Shown one piece after another: positions 51,704 to 60,515 of a stretch of DNA of 64,000 bases. The stretch covers positions 62,001 to 126,000 of the forward strand of contig CAVTIS010000005.1 of assembly GCA_963734845.1 (NCBI GenBank), written 5' to 3'. Made by a program: the position numbers and the translations under genes. The number at the start of each line of letters is the position of its first letter. Within the stretch, counting starts at the first letter, position 1. This DNA comes from JAKAVN01 sp963734845 (lineage in GTDB: Bacteria; Desulfobacterota; Binatia; Binatales; Binataceae). The notes beneath the pieces were generated by a model. It searched no databases. It worked only from the letters and a program-made list of their open reading frames with translations, and was not told the DNA's origin.

Positions 51704-52806
51704 TTTCCCGTCACCACATCCCAATGCGCGCCGCTGTCGGCAGTGTGCACAATTGTGCCGCCAAGCCCGACTGCGACTCCGTTTTGTCCGTTAAACGCGA
51801 TGTCGGCCAGGTCGAACACCGTCGGCGTCTGCTCTTTTGGGGCGGCGGCGCCGCCAAGCGCGATATGCAGGAGCGCGCCGCCTTCGCCCGAGCCCCACAA
51901 CTCCGTCGGCGCGGAGCTTGAGGTCGCTCCGCTATAAGTGACGCTATACATCGGGGACGCTGAGGGCGCGGTAACGGGCTGCCACGTCGCGCCACCATTG
52001 TCAGTGCGCAAAAGCGTGCCGCCCTGGCCTGTCGCCCATCCGTGTTGCGCGTCAATAAAGCGGACCGCGAATAGAGCCGGCAGTTTGAAATTGGCGCGCT
52101 TGCCGCCCATCTGCGGAGTCCACGTCTTACCGCCGTCGGCGGTATGCATGATCGTCTCGAACTCGCCGACCGCCCATCCGTTTTGCGCATCGGCGAACGC
52201 GATATCGAGGAAGATGAGACCGTTCTTGAGGGTTTGCAGTTGCCAGTGCGCGCCGCCGTCTGTCGTGCCCATCAGAAGGCCGTTGGTGCCGCAGGCAAAG
52301 GCCGTCTGCGGGTCGACGACCGCGATACGAAAGATGTTCTCGGCGGTGCCGCTCGCCTGCGGATTCCAAGTCACGCCGCCGTCGGTGGTTTTGAGGATTA
52401 GCCCGCTCTCACCGCCAACCCATCCGGTCTGCCCATCGCTGGCGAAGCGAATGCTGTAGAGATCGAACCATGATAGGTCGCCGCGCCTGGCGATCGCGCG
52501 CCGCCCCCAGGTCTGTCCGCCGTCGCTCGAGGTCATCAGTGCGCCTTCCGTGCCGATAACGTAACACTTATTAGAGGACAGACACGCGACACTGAAGAAC
52601 GAGTCCCAGGGCTTGGCCAAGCTTTCGCCACTGGCCTTGCCCGGCCCCGCACCGGCCACTGCCGACGCTGCAAATATCGCAACCACGGACAACAGCGCCA
52701 GCGCGGACGCGCCCCACCTGCCCGTTCGGAGAGCCTGTCGTCTGCTGCGGGCTTGATCCGAAGCTGGGATCGGCAGTTCCGCGTCTTCGGATGACACCAG
52801 ACCCAT
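51700..52806 (-). CDS. YCF48/Hcf136-like beta-propeller protein
   Basis: A 368-residue envelope protein: N-terminal hydrophobic anchor or signal 'WGASALALLSVVAIFAASAV', then a six- to seven-bladed propeller made of 'DGGQTW'-type repeats: 'TSSDGGQTWGRRAIARRGDL', 'KTTDGGVTWNPQASGTAENI', 'GTTDGGAHWQLQTLKNG', 'HTADGGKTWTPQMGGKR', 'RTDNGGATWQPVTAPSA'. This is the YCF48 (photosystem II assembly factor-like) or BNR-type fold; in non-photosynthetic bacteria it travels with DUF1302, DUF1329 and RND genes. GAGGAG before ATG 52806. Its stop overlaps the RND start. Confidence 0.86.
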   Translation of the reverse strand: MGLVSSEDAELPIPASDQARSRRQALRTGRWGASALALLSVVAIFAASAVAGAGPGKASGESLAKPWDSFFSVACLSSNKCYVIGTEGALMTSSDGGQTWGRRAIARRGDLSWFDLYSIRFASDGQTGWVGGESGLILKTTDGGVTWNPQASGTAENIFRIAVVDPQTAFACGTNGLLMGTTDGGAHWQLQTLKNGLIFLDIAFADAQNGWAVGEFETIMHTADGGKTWTPQMGGKRANFKLPALFAVRFIDAQHGWATGQGGTLLRTDNGGATWQPVTAPSASPMYSVTYSGATSSSAPTELWGSGEGGALLHIALGGAAAPKEQTPTVFDLADIAFNGQNGVAVGLGGTIVHTADSGAHWDVVTGK

Positions 52807-52865
52807 CAGACACTCTCCTCGCTGCGCGCGCCTCTCGCTGACCACCGGCACGAACCTCTCAGCCC

Positions 52866-54236
52866 CTACTGCATAATCTTCATCAGGCCGTCAGGCTGCG
52901 CATAGCGCCCGATATTCGAGAATCCCTGGGAGTCGCATTCGTGGTCCACGCACACGTGGAGGCCGATAAACACGGTCGCGTGCTCATCCTGAAAATTCAC
53001 GACATAGCCGGTGTTGGGCCCGGTTATCGTCACTTCCTGACCCTCGAGGCCGAGACCAGGAAGAATCGCAGGATAGGCAAATACGACGATCCATTTGTAA
53101 AGGTTCCCCGCCCGGTCCCACACCTCGGTGTGGTCGGGGAAATAGTTCTCCTTGTCGAGGTATAGTCGGCGCTTGCCGTAACAGTAACCGCGCGCCTGCG
53201 AGGGCAGCCGCGTCATCTCCATCAAGTACACGTCGCGGACTTCCCATTGACCCGAGCCCGGGTTCGGGAAAGGCACCACGCCCTTGAGGCCAAAGTAGTA
53301 ATACCGCGGATCGAGCGAGGTGGGCGTGCCGCAGGTATCGAAGCTCGCGGGAGTTCCGTGCATCAGGGTCAGGACTTTCTTGTCTCCCATATAGACGTTG
53401 TTGAACAGGTTCCCCATTCGCGGGGCCCCTTCCTGCGCATCCTCGTACACGAAGTCGGTGCCAAAAATCGGCGCGCAACGCGCGGCCTGCGAGACGCGCA
53501 GAGAGCGCCGCAGGCTCGGGATGTACTCGTAAAGCTCGTCGAGCACCGCGGGATCGTTCCAGGTCATATCGAGCGAGGCGAAATACTTCCCCTGCTCGGG
53601 CGCGGTCTGTTCGAAATACGCCGCAAAGAAGTAGCCATTGTTGCCTGGGAGTTCACGTGGATAGCCGGGTTCGCTGAGATGCGTGAGCTGTGAAAAGACG
53701 ATGTTGGAATCGGCGGTGCGGGTGAAGTTCGCGTACTTGTCGAGCGTGTAGGAACAGTTGGGGGCTTGCTCCACGACCGGGGCGGGGCGGTAGTAATTGT
53801 TGTAGTACATCTTGGCGCCCACTTCGTCCTTGGAGCCCGCCATCGGGTTGGCGAACGGGAATCCGCCCACGTATCCCCTAGGGACGTAGCCGCCGTCGGC
53901 GGTCTTTACCAAGGAGGTCTGGCTGCCGTACTTCTCGGTATCATCTTTGAAAGGCTTGGGCGGTAAAATATGGCGCGTTGGACCAACGTCGATCTCGATA
54001 CCCTTGGGCATGTGCCAAAACAGGTCGCCCTTGAAAAGATGGATCATGCTCTCGGGCATGAACTGTTGGTACTGCTCCCAGTTCTCCTGAGTGATCTTGG
54101 TGCCGATAGGAATTCCGTTCTCGAATCCCTTGTCGGCCTGCCACGGAGCAGGCTGCGCCTGCGCAGGCGTGGGCATCGCTCCCAGCACCAGCGCAACAGC
54201 CAACAATCCGGCGATTATCAATAAACGTCGAGCCAT
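52866..54236 (-). CDS. DUF1329-family periplasmic/outer-membrane-associated protein
   Basis: A 456-residue secreted protein: signal peptide 'LLIIAGLLAVALVLGAMPTPAQA', mature part with the DUF1329 features 'IGTKITQENWEQYQQFMPES', 'DLFWHMPKGIEIDVGP', 'SLRRSLRVSQAARCAPIFGT', 'YLMEMTRLPSQARGYCYGKR' and 'LYLDKENYFPDHTEVWDRAG'. DUF1329 proteins have a LolA/LolB-like fold and act with RND pumps and DUF1302 barrels in lipid or hydrophobe traffic. ATG 54236 with GGAAGGGG upstream. It heads the long minus-strand run and lies 59 bases before the YCF48 gene. Confidence 0.86.
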   Translation of the reverse strand: MARRLLIIAGLLAVALVLGAMPTPAQAQPAPWQADKGFENGIPIGTKITQENWEQYQQFMPESMIHLFKGDLFWHMPKGIEIDVGPTRHILPPKPFKDDTEKYGSQTSLVKTADGGYVPRGYVGGFPFANPMAGSKDEVGAKMYYNNYYRPAPVVEQAPNCSYTLDKYANFTRTADSNIVFSQLTHLSEPGYPRELPGNNGYFFAAYFEQTAPEQGKYFASLDMTWNDPAVLDELYEYIPSLRRSLRVSQAARCAPIFGTDFVYEDAQEGAPRMGNLFNNVYMGDKKVLTLMHGTPASFDTCGTPTSLDPRYYYFGLKGVVPFPNPGSGQWEVRDVYLMEMTRLPSQARGYCYGKRRLYLDKENYFPDHTEVWDRAGNLYKWIVVFAYPAILPGLGLEGQEVTITGPNTGYVVNFQDEHATVFIGLHVCVDHECDSQGFSNIGRYAQPDGLMKIMQ

Positions 54237-54742
54237 GGCTATAACCCCTTCCCCGTCTAGAGGTTTCTCGTCACGGGAATCCAACGAAACGCCTAATTTC
54301 TCGTCCAATTCAGTCGGCCCCAAAAGCAAGGCAAATGCCAGATAAAACTCGCCAATTTCTCAGCCTGACTTTCCAGAAACCGCGCCCGATCTGCTTGCCT
54401 GCCGGGCGCTTGCCCGAACTAAGGCAGCCCTATCAACCAGCTCCCATACCCAGAACCGTGCTGCGTTAACGCTGTACAACGTCAGACGTTCACGCAAACC
54501 TTAGTCTGCAATCCTCGCGGTCGAAACATGTTTGTCCAGGCGAAAACCTACCGCACGGTCGCTTAACAATCAAATCGCAATTCGGAACAATTTCGGTCCC
54601 GAATCCCACCGCGCCAGACGCCGCTGATGCCCGCCCTGCCATGGCGAAGGCCCCCGCCCTTTAGAGGTACGGTTGACGAGCGGCGGCAAAGCGGGCACAA
54701 GCGTCTGTTACACGATCGCGCGGGAGCGCGACGAGCTCGGCG
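54237..54742. other. Divergent intergenic region heading the amine dehydrogenase run
   Basis: About 500 bases separate the DUF1329 gene from the divergent tetrahaem cytochrome gene, enough for promoters of both units. A weak inverted pair ATTCGG/CCGAAT occurs at 54580-54585 and 54599-54604. I see no ORF with coding support and no RNA gene. Confidence 0.4.
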
Positions 54743-55426
54743 ATGAAGGAAAATCGATCAGCCCAACGCGGGATCTCCTCAGCCCTCTTGACCGGCGCGG
54801 CGGCCGCATTCTCTCTAATGACATTGGCGCTGGCGCCGGCGATCGCCGCGCGCGGCGAGGCCTTCGCCGCGCCGGACGCGACGGCCCAGACCGCAACCGC
54901 GGGCGTCGCGCAACCTGGCGCCGTCATCAAGCGGCAGCCGCCCCATTATGTCGGCACCGTCTATTGTTACGCATGTCATCAGGAACTTTCGCTCGAATTC
55001 GCCAAAACCAAGATGGGCAAGCTGTTCCTTGTCAAGCCGCAGAACGACCTCGAGCGCAAGGGCTGCGAGGGATGCCACGGCCCGGCAAGCGATCACGCGG
55101 AATCGGGCGGCGGTCTGGGTGTTGGCGGGATGGCGGAGTTCCGAATCGATCACGGGCAATCGATCGAACGCAACAACCGGGCTTGTCTCGAATGTCATGA
55201 CGAGGCCTTCTGGCACGGCGGTAAAACTCATCCCTTTCGCCGGATGGCCTGCTTTGATTGCCACGTCGTGATGGTCCGGATGAGTCCGACCTTCCAGCTC
55301 GCGCCCGCGGCGGCCGGGCAAGATTGGAATCGCGGGCGCACCTGGGGCGATGCGGCGCTGGTCGGATTGCTCGTGGGAGCAGTGTTCGGCGGATGGCGGC
55401 GGCTGCGGCGGCATCGTAAGGGCTGA
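54743..55426 (+). CDS. Tetrahaem c-type cytochrome with C-terminal anchor
   Basis: Periplasmic multihaem cytochrome of 227 residues: N-terminal signal/anchor ('SALLTGAAAAFSLMTLALAP'), four CXXCH sites 'YCYACHQ', 'GCEGCHG', 'CLECHDE' and 'CFDCHVV', and a C-terminal helix 'WGDAALVGLLVGAVFGGWRR' with basic end. The pattern resembles DmsE/NrfH-type electron carriers. The next gene is a NarI-like membrane cytochrome b 13 bases later, so together they look like a quinol-to-periplasm electron module, without a recognised terminal reductase beside them. The start at 54743 is weakly supported by its RBS. Confidence 0.85.
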   Translation: MKENRSAQRGISSALLTGAAAAFSLMTLALAPAIAARGEAFAAPDATAQTATAGVAQPGAVIKRQPPHYVGTVYCYACHQELSLEFAKTKMGKLFLVKPQNDLERKGCEGCHGPASDHAESGGGLGVGGMAEFRIDHGQSIERNNRACLECHDEAFWHGGKTHPFRRMACFDCHVVMVRMSPTFQLAPAAAGQDWNRGRTWGDAALVGLLVGAVFGGWRRLRRHRKG

Positions 55427-55439
55427 GTAACGTATAACG

Positions 55440-56051
55440 ATGGAATGGATCGCTTTCGCACGCGGCCCCGCCCTGCACTGGGCTCTGGTGATCATGGTCT
55501 TCGGGCTCGCCCTGCGGCTCGGCGCATTCGTCTTCAGCCCGGCCGCGCGCGACCTCTACTGGGCGCGTAAGCAATTCTGGTTGGGCCGCGGGCACTGGCA
55601 AATCGAGAGCTACGTGATGCACGTGGGGCTCCTGATAGTGCTCTTCGGCTTCGCCCCGCACATCCTGCTGGTTAGCGACCTGACCGGAATCGGCTGGCCC
55701 GGCCTGCCAATCGGCCTGGTCTGGTTTGCCGGCTCGGTTACGGTGGTCGCGATGGTGGCGGTGCTGCTGCATCGCCCGCCCGACGAGACGCGCTCCACCT
55801 GGCGGCCGCGGCTGGATGAGTACTTCACCTGGACGATCGTGTTGCTGCCGTTGGTGACCGGGATGCTCGCCTTCCCGCACTTGGGTGGCGCCTCGCTCAC
55901 ACGCCCGTATGCCGCCCTGCTGACGGCCCATCTGCTGAGTGTCGAATTCCTGATGATCTGGCTGCCGTTCGGGCGCCTCGCGCATCTGGTGCTGATGCCG
56001 CTGTTGCGCGGCACCGCTCGCGCATTGGAACTGATCGGAGTCTGGAGCTGA
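55440..56051 (+). CDS. NarI-like membrane cytochrome b (gamma subunit)
   Basis: A 203-residue integral membrane protein with five transmembrane helices: 'ALHWALVIMVFGLALRLGAF', 'YVMHVGLLIVLFGFAPHILL', 'LPIGLVWFAGSVTVVAMVAV', 'YFTWTIVLLPLVTGMLAFPH' and 'AALLTAHLLSVEFLMIWLPF'. Paired His (helix 2 His of YVMH, HI; helix 5 His and later 'RLAHLVLMPL') are plausible haem b ligands, as in nitrate reductase gamma or DsrM-like subunits. It probably oxidises menaquinol and feeds the preceding tetrahaem cytochrome. The gap is 13 bases. Confidence 0.78.
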   Translation: MEWIAFARGPALHWALVIMVFGLALRLGAFVFSPAARDLYWARKQFWLGRGHWQIESYVMHVGLLIVLFGFAPHILLVSDLTGIGWPGLPIGLVWFAGSVTVVAMVAVLLHRPPDETRSTWRPRLDEYFTWTIVLLPLVTGMLAFPHLGGASLTRPYAALLTAHLLSVEFLMIWLPFGRLAHLVLMPLLRGTARALELIGVWS

Positions 56052-56110
56052 GAACGCGCGCCGGCCCGCCGGTTGCGATTCGCCCCCTATGCGCGCTACC
56101 ACAGACGAGC

Positions 56111-56710
56111 GTGCGTATCGCTTTTACACATGCTTTTACACGAGCGCACAGTTGTCACTTGACCGCCGCGTCAATCTCTCATTTGCGCCCTCACTTGCGG
56201 TGGCCAGCGCTGGCAGCGCTCGCGATGCTCGCCGGATGCGCTGGCGCGGAGCCGCAGCAAAACGCTTCCACCGGCGCTGCGCCTGCGGCCCAAAGCGCTT
56301 CGGCCGCCGACTCCGGCGCGGCGAGCGAAACGGGTTACACGGGCCTTTGGGACGGGACCGCGACCAGCACCTGTCTGCCGATGCAGCCCGACGCATCGCG
56401 CTGTAACGCGGTGATGAAAATCACGCTCCAGATGTATCAGGAAGGGTCCAAGCTGACCGGTCATTACACCTGTGCGCCCGGCAACATGGTCTGCCGCAAC
56501 TCGAACACCACCGGCACGATCGCTGACGGCAAGGTGCGCGAGGGCAACGTCGGCATGCGCGTAATGATGCCCGACGGCTCGAGCTGTCTGTTCAACGGCA
56601 GGCCTTCGCGAGGCAACCCGCCCGCGCAAAAGTTGACCGGTTCGTACTTCTGCATGCAGGGCGGCGGCTATATCGAACAGGGCCGCTTCCAGGTCGAGCG
56701 CGGATACTGA
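56111..56710 (+). CDS. Putative lipoprotein (hypothetical)
   Basis: A 199-residue protein with a lipobox near residue 43 ('WPALAALAMLAGCAGAEPQQ'); a first part of about 26 residues precedes it, so the true start may be downstream of the GTG at 56111. After an Ala/Ser-rich linker, the mature domain (residues 75-199) is beta-rich with six cysteines ('CLPMQPDASRCNAVMKITLQ' ... 'HYTCAPGNMVCRNSN'), likely disulfide-bonded. I do not recognise the family. Confidence 0.6.
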   Translation: MRIAFTHAFTRAHSCHLTAASISHLRPHLRWPALAALAMLAGCAGAEPQQNASTGAAPAAQSASAADSGAASETGYTGLWDGTATSTCLPMQPDASRCNAVMKITLQMYQEGSKLTGHYTCAPGNMVCRNSNTTGTIADGKVREGNVGMRVMMPDGSSCLFNGRPSRGNPPAQKLTGSYFCMQGGGYIEQGRFQVERGY

Positions 56711-56714
56711 GGCG

Positions 56715-57755
56715 CTACGGAATCAGCACTGCGCGCCCCTTGACCTTGCCTGCCACGAGATCATGCAAGGCCGCGTTCGCCTCGCTCAGCCGGTATTCCT
56801 GGGTCGCGAGCTTCACCTTTCCCCGATCCACGAGCGCCATCAGCTCGACCAGATCTGGATAGGTGCCGACCAGGTTGCCCACGATGGTTTTTTCCGTCGC
56901 TACCATCTCCATCGTCGGAATCTCGATTTTGCCGCCGTAGCCCACGACGTAGTAGTACCCGGCGTTGGCGGTCATTTTGAGCCCATTGGCAACCGCGTTG
57001 CCTTCGCCCACGAAATCGATTACCGCTTGCGCGCCGCCACCTCCGGTCAGCTGCTGCACCGCCTCGACCTCGTTACCGTCAGCCCTGACGATGTGATCGG
57101 CGCCGCACTCGCGGGCGAGTCCGAGCGCAAGGTCAGAGCGGTCGACCACGACGATCGAGGCCGCGCTGAGCGCGCGCAGGGTCTGGATGCCGATATGGCC
57201 GAGGCCGCCCGCGCCTATCACCACCGCCCAATCGCCAGGCAGCAACTGGCGCGAGGCTTTTTTCGCCGCGTGGTAGGCGGTGATACCGGCGTCGGCGTGC
57301 GGCGCGACATCCTTGGGCGCGAGCGTTTGCGGCAGCTTGATCAGCGCGCGCACATTGGTCTTGAGCAACTGCGCGTAACCTCCGTTGGAGTCCAGCCCCG
57401 GAAACGTGCCGCCACCATGCATGTCGTTGCCGCGGCGCGCGGCCAGCGTCTCGCCCGTGCCGGCCAATGGATGGCAGATGACCGGGTCACCCCGCTTGAC
57501 GGTTTCGACGGCGCTCCCGACCTCCTCGATCCAGCCCGCGTTCTCGTGCCCCATGATGTAAGGCAACTGGACGGGAATCATGCTGCGCCAGAGCCCTTCA
57601 ATCACGTGCAAATCGGTGCGGCAGACGCCGGCGCCGCCGATCCGCACGATTACGTCCGTGGGCTTTTCGATTTTCGGCTCCGGTACTTCCTCGTAGCGAA
57701 CGAAGTCGGGCCGCTTCAACGCTTCATCGTAGTTATGAAGAACCGCAGCTTTCAT
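56715..57755 (-). CDS. Zinc-dependent alcohol dehydrogenase lacking the structural zinc cysteines
   Basis: A medium-chain dehydrogenase of 346 residues. Catalytic zinc ligands Cys45 ('GAGVCRTDLH') and His70-Glu71 ('MGHENAG') and 'HADAGITAYHAAKKA' are present, and the Rossmann site is 'VIGAGGLGHIGIQTLRALSA'. The structural-zinc loop, which in related enzymes has four cysteines (C..C..C.......C), reads 'ICHPLAGTGETLAARRGNDM' then HGGG here: all four positions are changed (Thr/Gly, Thr, Ala, Gly). The ATG at 57755 has AAAGGCGG upstream, so 57806 is not used. Alcohol/aldehyde chemistry with NAD(P) is likely. Confidence 0.87.
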   Translation of the reverse strand: MKAAVLHNYDEALKRPDFVRYEEVPEPKIEKPTDVIVRIGGAGVCRTDLHVIEGLWRSMIPVQLPYIMGHENAGWIEEVGSAVETVKRGDPVICHPLAGTGETLAARRGNDMHGGGTFPGLDSNGGYAQLLKTNVRALIKLPQTLAPKDVAPHADAGITAYHAAKKASRQLLPGDWAVVIGAGGLGHIGIQTLRALSAASIVVVDRSDLALGLARECGADHIVRADGNEVEAVQQLTGGGGAQAVIDFVGEGNAVANGLKMTANAGYYYVVGYGGKIEIPTMEMVATEKTIVGNLVGTYPDLVELMALVDRGKVKLATQEYRLSEANAALHDLVAGKVKGRAVLIP

Positions 57756-58112
57756 CTTATGAAACCGCCTTTCGTAAGAGCTTTGACCGAGTCCGCCCGC
57801 AGACAACTGCCGTTTACACCCCGCATGAGGCGAGGGTCAACCGCGCGATATGCTTACGAACCCGCTCGCATCCTTGATACCGACGATTTCTTCCAGAACT
57901 CCCGCAAGTTCACGAATCAGCGAGCGAAAAAAGATGTCGCGATCCAATGGAATGGATTTTTGATCACTTGCCTCGTGCGACATTGCGGTTCGGCCTCCGC
58001 CATCCATCGCGCCCAAAGACTCGAATCAAGCTAGGAAACAAAATATACCCGAAACTCGCGTGCGTAATCCATAAAATCGTTTGCAACCAACTCGGTTGGT
58101 TGTTGCGCCGCT
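57756..58112. other. Intergenic region between alcohol dehydrogenase and MFS genes
   Basis: Both neighbours lie on the minus strand. The region includes the alcohol dehydrogenase promoter and the 3' flank of the MFS gene. A short near-repeat CCAACTCGGTTGGTTG lies at about 58087-58102. I see no ORF or RNA gene here. Confidence 0.3.
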
Positions 58113-59432
58113 CTAGAGCGCCATCTGCTCGAGCGTTTTGCCCCGCGTTTCCGGCGCGTAAAGAACTATCAGCATCGCGCCCACCAGCGGTCCGATCGCG
58201 CACAGCGACGCCGCGTTGCCCAAACCGCCCACGAACAGCGACATCGTCCCGACCAGCACCGGGCTGATGAACCATGCCAGCTGGCCCAGCGTCTGGATCG
58301 TAGTGCTGTAGCCGGCCGCGCGAATTTCGGTGGGAAACAATTCCGCCGACAACGCCGAAGTCGCGGCCCGCGCGCCCTGGTAGGCAAACATGGTCGCCAT
58401 GAACGCCATCAGCATCGTGTGATGCGTCGAGGACTGGAACAACACCATCATCGAAATTCCGGCGCCCAGGTAAAACACGCTCGTCGTCAGCCGCCGCCCG
58501 ACCAGGTCGAGCAGGTAGCCGCACAGAATCGTCCCCACCGTCGCCATCAGGTAAGCCACGATTATCGCGGAGCCCACCTGCGCCGAGGTCCAATGGTGGT
58601 CGCGCTTGGCATAGAGGCTGAAATAGGTGATCGTAGGCCCGCCGACAAAGCCGACGCTGTTGGCGAGCAATGCCACGAGGATCAAGCGGCCGCGGTAGGG
58701 GCCGCGGAGCAACGCGATATGCTTGCGCAACGCCTCGCGCCAGCCCTGATGAGCTGTCAGCGTGCCCCGATGCGCCAGAAAGCGAGCGGTCTCGCGCACG
58801 TACTGGCGCAGAAACGCCACCAGCAATAGCGGTGCGATTCCCAGCAGGTACATCCCGCGCCAGCCCCACGACGAATCCGCCATGTAGCCGTACAACTGCC
58901 CGGCAACGGCGACTCCGACGAACGCCGCCATGTGAAAACCCGCGATCGCCCGGCCGCGCAACTCGTCGGGGAATTCCTCGCTGATGATGATGATCGCCAT
59001 CCCGAACTCGCTGGCCAGAAACACCTGCGAGCAACTCTGAAAAAGCGTGAAGGTAACCAGCCCGCGCGAGAGTCCAGTCAGCATCGTGAAAAGCCCATAG
59101 CCCAGCACGGTCACCGAGATAACCGGCTTTCGCCCGACGCGATCGGAGCAGGAAATCACCAGGGACGACATCACCGTGCCGAATCGCACGATCGAGGCGA
59201 TCAGGCCGATCGCCTCATTGCCAAGATGAAAGGTCGCGGCGATGTCGGGTGTGCAGAGGTGGAAAATCGTGATGTCGTAGCCCTCGAAGATAGTCGCCGG
59301 AATCAGCAAGCCGAGCAACTGCCACAGGTACGATCGCGGCTGGCGCGGGATGCCTGGCGCGCCGCCACCGGAGGACGGCGCCGCTGCGCTGGAGGCCGGC
59401 GCGGTCTGGCGACGCGCTCCCGCGTCATCCAC
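58113..59432 (-). CDS. Major facilitator superfamily transporter (sugar/aromatic-acid porter-like)
   Basis: Twelve-helix MFS protein of 439 residues. Cytosolic N-terminus, then helix 1 'LLGLLIPATIFEGYDITIFH' with the acidic motif, motif A 'SDRVGRKPVIS' after helix 2, 'FLASEFGMAIIIISEEFPDE' then LRGRAIAG (helix 4-5 loop), and a second half with 'LDLVGRRLTTSVFYLGAGIS'. The pattern fits the AAHS or sugar porter groups (proton-coupled uptake). GTG start at 59432. Substrate unknown; it converges with nothing on the right and is in the same direction as the alcohol dehydrogenase gene. Confidence 0.85.
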   Translation of the reverse strand: MDDAGARRQTAPASSAAAPSSGGGAPGIPRQPRSYLWQLLGLLIPATIFEGYDITIFHLCTPDIAATFHLGNEAIGLIASIVRFGTVMSSLVISCSDRVGRKPVISVTVLGYGLFTMLTGLSRGLVTFTLFQSCSQVFLASEFGMAIIIISEEFPDELRGRAIAGFHMAAFVGVAVAGQLYGYMADSSWGWRGMYLLGIAPLLLVAFLRQYVRETARFLAHRGTLTAHQGWREALRKHIALLRGPYRGRLILVALLANSVGFVGGPTITYFSLYAKRDHHWTSAQVGSAIIVAYLMATVGTILCGYLLDLVGRRLTTSVFYLGAGISMMVLFQSSTHHTMLMAFMATMFAYQGARAATSALSAELFPTEIRAAGYSTTIQTLGQLAWFISPVLVGTMSLFVGGLGNAASLCAIGPLVGAMLIVLYAPETRGKTLEQMAL

Positions 59433-59537
59433 GTATTTTCACCCGCCCGATGTTCTCCCGCGCGAGTTCCATCCGCGCGCTTTCTGATCGCACTCTCGCC
59501 ACTGTAATCGCAGCTCTCGCCATCCTCGCCACCGCAA

Positions 59538-60434
59538 TTAGATAGCATGCCCCCCAGCCGGTCCCGATCCAACACCCGGCCGCCCGCTCTCTCGAGCGGC
59601 TCTAAAGCCCGCGCCGTGCGCGGGTCCGGCCTCGCGCACCGCAGTCACGATCATCCGCTTGCCGAACAGGAGCGCGGGCGAGAACACGTGGCGCATGATT
59701 TCCGCGGTTAGCTCCGGCGGTGCGACGACGCGGCGATGCTGGCGCGCCTTGCGCGCAAACGCGGCGACCGCGGCGCGCGAAGCGGCGTACATCGCCGGCA
59801 CTATCGGCGCAAGCGCGATCGACGACGGGCTGAAGCGATCGGTATGAACTTCGATTGCGCCGAGCCCCGCCAGCCGCATCAGGTAGCGCAGACGAAAATA
59901 ATCAATAAGGAAAATGTGTCCGTGGTAGAAACGGCCGGCGGATCGCGCGCGCAGCGTCTCGACTTCATTGGCCAGCCCGCGGCGCATCGTGCGCTGCCCG
60001 GTTAGCATCGCGCTCAGCCGCGCGCTCAGGTGCATCACGTTGGGCGTGGTCACCACGATGCGGCCGCCGGGGCGCAGCACGCGGGCGCACTCGCGCACGA
60101 AGCCGGCCTGGTGCTCGAAATGTTCGATACCCTCGCGCGAGAGCACTGCGTCGAAGGCGCCGGTGCGAAACGGCAACGGCGCGTTGCAATCGGCACGGAC
60201 CCATCGCGGCGTCGGCGCGCCATCCACCGGAGGGAAAAGGTCGGCCGAGACGACCTCGAAGCCCATCCGTTCAAGCCGCGCCGACTCGCCGCCCGCGCCG
60301 GCAGGGATGTCGAGCAAAAAGGCGTGCCCCATTCGATCGAATAGTTGAAAAAAATCGACTCGCGCGCGCCGTTTTTCACCCACAAGGGTCAAGGCTTTAG
60401 CCGAGCCGATGCGTCCGTGCAATCGCGCGCACAT
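59538..60434 (-). CDS. Class I SAM-dependent methyltransferase
   Basis: A methyltransferase of 298 residues: 'AFLLDIPAGAGGESARLERM' is motif I (SAM-binding; DxPAGxG), 'VVSADLF' and 'WVRADCNAPLPFRTGAFDAV' are motifs II and III, and 'ECARVLRPGGRIVVTTPNVM' is the post-core. An UbiE/Bud23-like fold with C-terminal helices 'FYHGHIFLIDYFRLRYLMRL'. Substrate unknown; a nearby ABC exporter and LptD point to the cell envelope but do not prove it. The first about 34 residues are not conserved, so the start may be the Met near 60332. Confidence 0.8.
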   Translation of the reverse strand: MCARLHGRIGSAKALTLVGEKRRARVDFFQLFDRMGHAFLLDIPAGAGGESARLERMGFEVVSADLFPPVDGAPTPRWVRADCNAPLPFRTGAFDAVLSREGIEHFEHQAGFVRECARVLRPGGRIVVTTPNVMHLSARLSAMLTGQRTMRRGLANEVETLRARSAGRFYHGHIFLIDYFRLRYLMRLAGLGAIEVHTDRFSPSSIALAPIVPAMYAASRAAVAAFARKARQHRRVVAPPELTAEIMRHVFSPALLFGKRMIVTAVREAGPAHGAGFRAARESGRPGVGSGPAGGHAI

Positions 60435-60515
60435 GACGCATCGGGCAAAGCAAGCTCGCTCGGCAGATTGATACCGCCGCCCGGTAACGGAATAATCGTT
60501 GCTCGAGCCCTCTAC

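Noticed and set aside
55032..56102. Minus-strand ORF of 356 codons over the tetrahaem and cytochrome b genes
   Set aside because: Arg/Pro/Gln-rich translation without motifs, opposite genes with four CXXCH motifs and clear helices.
60345..60515. N-terminal extension of the ABC ATPase to 60345
   Set aside because: It overlaps the start of the divergent methyltransferase gene and has no family similarity; ATG 60516 starts the conserved protein.
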